Source: Capitella teleta | Taxonomy: Eukaryota > Annelida > Polychaeta > Capitellidae | NCBI GenBank assembly: GCA_000328365.1 | Contig: KB299759.1 | Location: 98,728-162,727, forward strand | Length of the DNA: 64,000 bases | Direction of reading: 5' to 3' | In this document: positions 60,523 through 64,000 of the stretch, piece by piece | Layout: each line of letters opens with the position of its first letter | Numbering within the stretch: position 1 is the first letter of the stretch | Program-made: the position numbers and the translations under genes | The notes under the pieces: generated by a model | Databases searched by the model: none | What the model was told of the DNA's origin: nothing | What the model saw: only the letters and a program-made list of their open reading frames with translations

Positions 60523-60554
60523 GTCACGTGACCACGTGTTGTTGCTATGGCAAC
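60523..60554. promoter_or_regulatory. Two E-boxes followed by a perfect X-box
   Basis: GTCACGTGAC (60523-60532), a second CACGTG (60533-60538), then the perfect palindrome GTTGCTATGGCAAC (60541-60554). The first matches the USF/MiT-TFE (CLEAR-type) E-box and the last the RFX X-box. It looks like a promoter core, but I could not attach a gene with confidence. Confidence 0.6.
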
Positions 60555-63500
60555 TGAGATTGATATGCATGAGATGTAACTTCGTTTCCTTTTCCCTTCA
60601 ATGCGTAGGAAATGAACTTTTTTCTTTGATCCTAATTGCAAATTCTCTGCCCATTTCTCAGCCACCCTTCTAACATATTGATACATCTTTGGGGACCAAT
60701 TCACCAAATCTAATTATGCACTTGAACACAACAATCCCTGGGCCCCTTGCATAAGGCACCAAATATAGATCTTCTTTTAGATTAACAGTATCAATACGTG
60801 ATTATCACTGATTACTGACTCTATTTATAGCAACACTTATTGTAATTAATGCAATAATGAACAGAATATGAGATAAGCCAATTATATATAACATTCTTGT
60901 TACGAATTAGTCACTTCAATCATAGATTATAGCCGTGTGAAGTGGACCATGATAACACTGATAACAGTTAATAGCTACTCTTATGGTAATTAATAAAATA
61001 ATATACCACTAATTCAACTCCCGGGTAAGTCACTTTCTTCTCCAAGTACTCTTACCTGGGAATTAGTCATTTGATCATTGATTAAACCCGTGCGATAATC
61101 AGACTGAAGGCCTCGATGGGATGGCTCCATTCAGGCTTTGCAAGTGATGCGTCAAATGTCCCGAGAGACTTAAAGACTTCTCAGCGGTTCAGTAACCTTG
61201 AGAGCCAATCCCGTGTTCTCATTGCTTTCGGTGTTTATGCTCTATTTTTATCTTCAGTCTTAGAGTTAACTTTATCCAGCTCTCGCAGCAGCATACTCTA
61301 AGGCGGTTTTAGCAACTTAACACCCTCGACAAACGACATAGAAAAGGAGGCAATGCAATCATCCTGCATGGTGGTTGAGAGACAGATGAAATGAACAGCT
61401 GACCATCTACAGTGCATTGAACTCATGCGAGTCTTTCGGGTGTCTATTACACATTACTAGGCTGTAGTGGGGCTGATACTTCTCTTGGCAACTAGATTCT
61501 CTTCAGGTTGTCATAAAATTTCTCCTTTTAGATGTCCCTATTCGATCCAACCGACAACTGCGTGGTAAAGTACAGCTTTCCTATCCAACTCACTCTCCTT
61601 CCGTCTCCACTTCTACGTTCTATATTTGACAAGCGTCTGATTGCAGCCTACATAATAACAACAGATTTCCTAATAATTATACCAAAACAGCTCACTCACA
61701 TTTTTCCCGTTGGTTCGCTTTTTAATGACGTCACTGGGATCGCCGCCTGGGTGATGAAGTCTAAAACCACTGTCCACTTATACCGGATTTTGCAAAAGTG
61801 CTTTTGTTTTGTTCTATTCGTGGTTGCAGTATGAATGTTTGTATGTAGCGAACCAGAGATCTGCTCATACAGCAATGCTTGTGGCAACCTCCATTAGGTG
61901 ATGTGCGAGTTACGCCGAAATGATTAACAGGCAGAGACCACGAGTTGGCTCTCTTGCTTTATACGGTCTGTGATGGTAATAGCCAAGAGCCTCTCTAAGT
62001 ATATTATGGCTTGCTCGCCACAATATCATAGTTGAACTAGTTGTCTCTAAACCTTACAACCTGAGTCTGTTTCCCTGCATGCGTTGCGTTGCGTCATTTT
62101 GCTTCAATGTCGTTCAATCACTGCATCATTCATTTATTAATTACCCACTAATCCTTCAAAATGAAATATCACGAGAGACATAACATTGGATTCAGCTTGA
62201 ATTGACGCAGACTACATTCCAATTGGGGCTGGCTTCAATTTAAACACTGCATGACCATCAGTATAGCAGATCCATAGCAGGATGAGTTTCCCCTTACACA
62301 GAACATTGCATATGAGTAATTATGCAATGTCATCAATTCGACGTCAACAGCTACGGTAATCAGCATAGCTCCGACATCCACTGAGAATACAGGGAAATGT
62401 TTATTTTGCTTTGTTCAATTATCCGTTTGCGGCACCTGCACGTGGCATAGACGAGGTGAGGGTGTTGATAATATGTGGGATTAATCGCTTCTTACAATAC
62501 ATAGCAAGCCAAGAAGGCAACTTCGGGAGTTGTGGTGGCGAAGTAGGAAGCACTAGGGCGGCTATATGTATAGGCTAAGAGCTCGGTTTTGCATCATCCT
62601 CGTGTCCATATGTAGAGAAATGGAGTATATTCGATATGCAAATTGCGTTAATCCGGTCTTTCCGCAATTGGCTTTGATCATAGTCAACTATTGTCCTAGC
62701 GCCATGTAAACTTGTTGATATTCGGAACTTTGTATTAACAATATTAATAAATATTATTATTGTATTATAAAAAATCTACTAATTAAATTGCGTATATAGT
62801 GCAAAACTAACAATTGCAAAATATAGTTTCTATTCGTTATTACATAAAACGAATTACACGCACTAATAATAGCAATGATGTCAAAGGTTATAGGAGAGTC
62901 ATGGGTGCATAGCGCCATTTCATTCGTGAGCAACCAATGGGAACAGCCCGTCCTCCTCCAAGTCGAGAAAACTCTCAACACTGAAACATCTTGAGACGAC
63001 TCTGGCAGTGGCACTCTCAACTCATGAGAGAGAGAAAATTCCATGTTTTTGTTCCTTCATAACCATCGGCCGTGCACCGTACATGTCTTTATAGAACGAA
63101 GTATTATACATCTTGGGTTCAGAAGCAACGTCAGGTGGTGGCCTATAGGCGGGTGGTGACAAGGCTCGCTAAATTCTTTCAAATTTTGTGCCGTCGATTC
63201 AGGCTTCAAAGTGTGTGGTGAATGTTGCACAGAACTTTAAATTGGATCCGTTTCTCGACAAGGGCGAATGCAATGATGCTGCAACTGGTCTGATGTGGTC
63301 ACGTTTAGGGATTCTTGTTAAAATTATAGCTGCACTATTTTGAGTCATTGAGTAATCTGTTTTGAGTCATTGAGTCATCTGTATAACCGACGTATTAAGG
63401 ATTTCAGATGAGCGAACAGGACTTTGCGATATTTCCATGAATACTTTACATGGATTTATTATACATTGTATCAATACAATGTATAATAAATGCATGTATG

Positions 63501-64000
63501 CATGTAATAAGATCTCGTAACTATTTTGTATTCATGGGTACTATTCCGAGCGAGGGTTGAGGACGGACCCTGACCGAAAGCGCTTGTTGAGTGTGTTTTG
63601 AAATTGATGGATGTGTAGAAGGGAAACGAAGGCATTGATGTCGGTTTAAGAGCCCCGCTCCCCGCGTCAACCTAAGATGGATGGAACACCCTGGCCCTCA
63701 CCCCCACCCCCTAATCACCCCCTTCCAGCCCATCCCTTGTGGTTGAGTTCGATTCCTGACCTCATTTGAAAACATATGATTCCACTTACCCCGTTTATCT
63801 ATACTATAGCGTAGAAGATTCCAAACACCTTTTAATCTATACTGTCACGATTATTTCACGCTTCTGCACAAGCACTTCTATTGATGATTCCGACTGGTGT
63901 ACCTTTAACTATACATATCTGTGGATCCGAAGCTATAGATATATCATGTATAATGTTAAGCAGCAATGAGTTCATAGGCTTCATGTTTAGACATGCGCTT

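Larger units (their letters stand above)
55204..64000. other. Stretch without convincing genes
   Basis: No conserved protein motif found. It contains several X-box motifs, an assembly gap, simple repeats, and weak exon-like frames listed among the rejected items. Confidence 0.4.

Noticed and set aside
60393-60707. Minus-strand frame of 104 codons starting MVNWSPKMYQYVRR
   Set aside because: Its first 40 residues look protein-like, but the rest runs through the E-box/X-box cluster and no splice partner was found.

Overview
This is a piece of an animal genome. The genes have GT-AG introns, several introns are close to the minimal size (47 to 66 nt), long stretches hold no genes, and retroelements of the CR1/L2 and Jockey-like LINE groups are present. 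I cannot fix the species. The combination of a 21-exon gene with almost only minimal introns, X-box (RFX-type) motifs and CR1/L2-like LINEs would suit a marine invertebrate such as a tunicate, but that is a guess. No bacterial features, CRISPR arrays, rRNA or intact tRNA genes are visible, and I saw no LTR or virus-like element.

Layout. 1-4350: a plus-strand LINE, broken in two by a minus-strand LINE of a different family (about 1640-3537), which itself carries a 200 bp SINE-like insert (2751-2950). 6.7-8.2 kb: two more LINE fragments meeting head to head. 9376-10299: an uninterrupted gene for a protein with two membrane segments and a glycosylated extracellular part. 11800-15283 (minus): a 21-exon Na+/H+ exchanger gene of the SLC9A plasma-membrane type. 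17.3-25.2 kb (minus): a tandem group of three small genes for single-domain MAPR proteins (cytochrome b5-like heme/steroid-binding, PGRMC/Dap1 family). Two are complete; the middle one shows only exons 2 and 3, and a 700 bp transposon-like repeat sits where its first exon would be expected. 27.2-28.7 kb: a second copy of that repeat, flanked by two inverted CAGCC-rich repeats. 29578-31294: a three-exon gene for a secreted protein with two PAN/apple domains. 35226-35311: the probable first coding exon of a WW-domain protein.

From about 36 to 64 kb I found no convincing conserved protein gene. It holds AT-rich sequence, scattered repeats, a weak candidate for a small secreted-peptide gene (54471-55147, minus), and several striking regulatory-looking sites: RFX X-boxes, a double E-box next to an X-box, and a triple nuclear-receptor half-site.

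The genes do not form an operon. The nearest thing to a functional unit is the MAPR group. One member (22508-25151) has a near-perfect X-box about 70 bp upstream of its start, as expected for genes of ciliated cells or sperm. The exons most worth checking are short and easy to miss by ORF length alone, so other small-exon genes may remain hidden in the second half.
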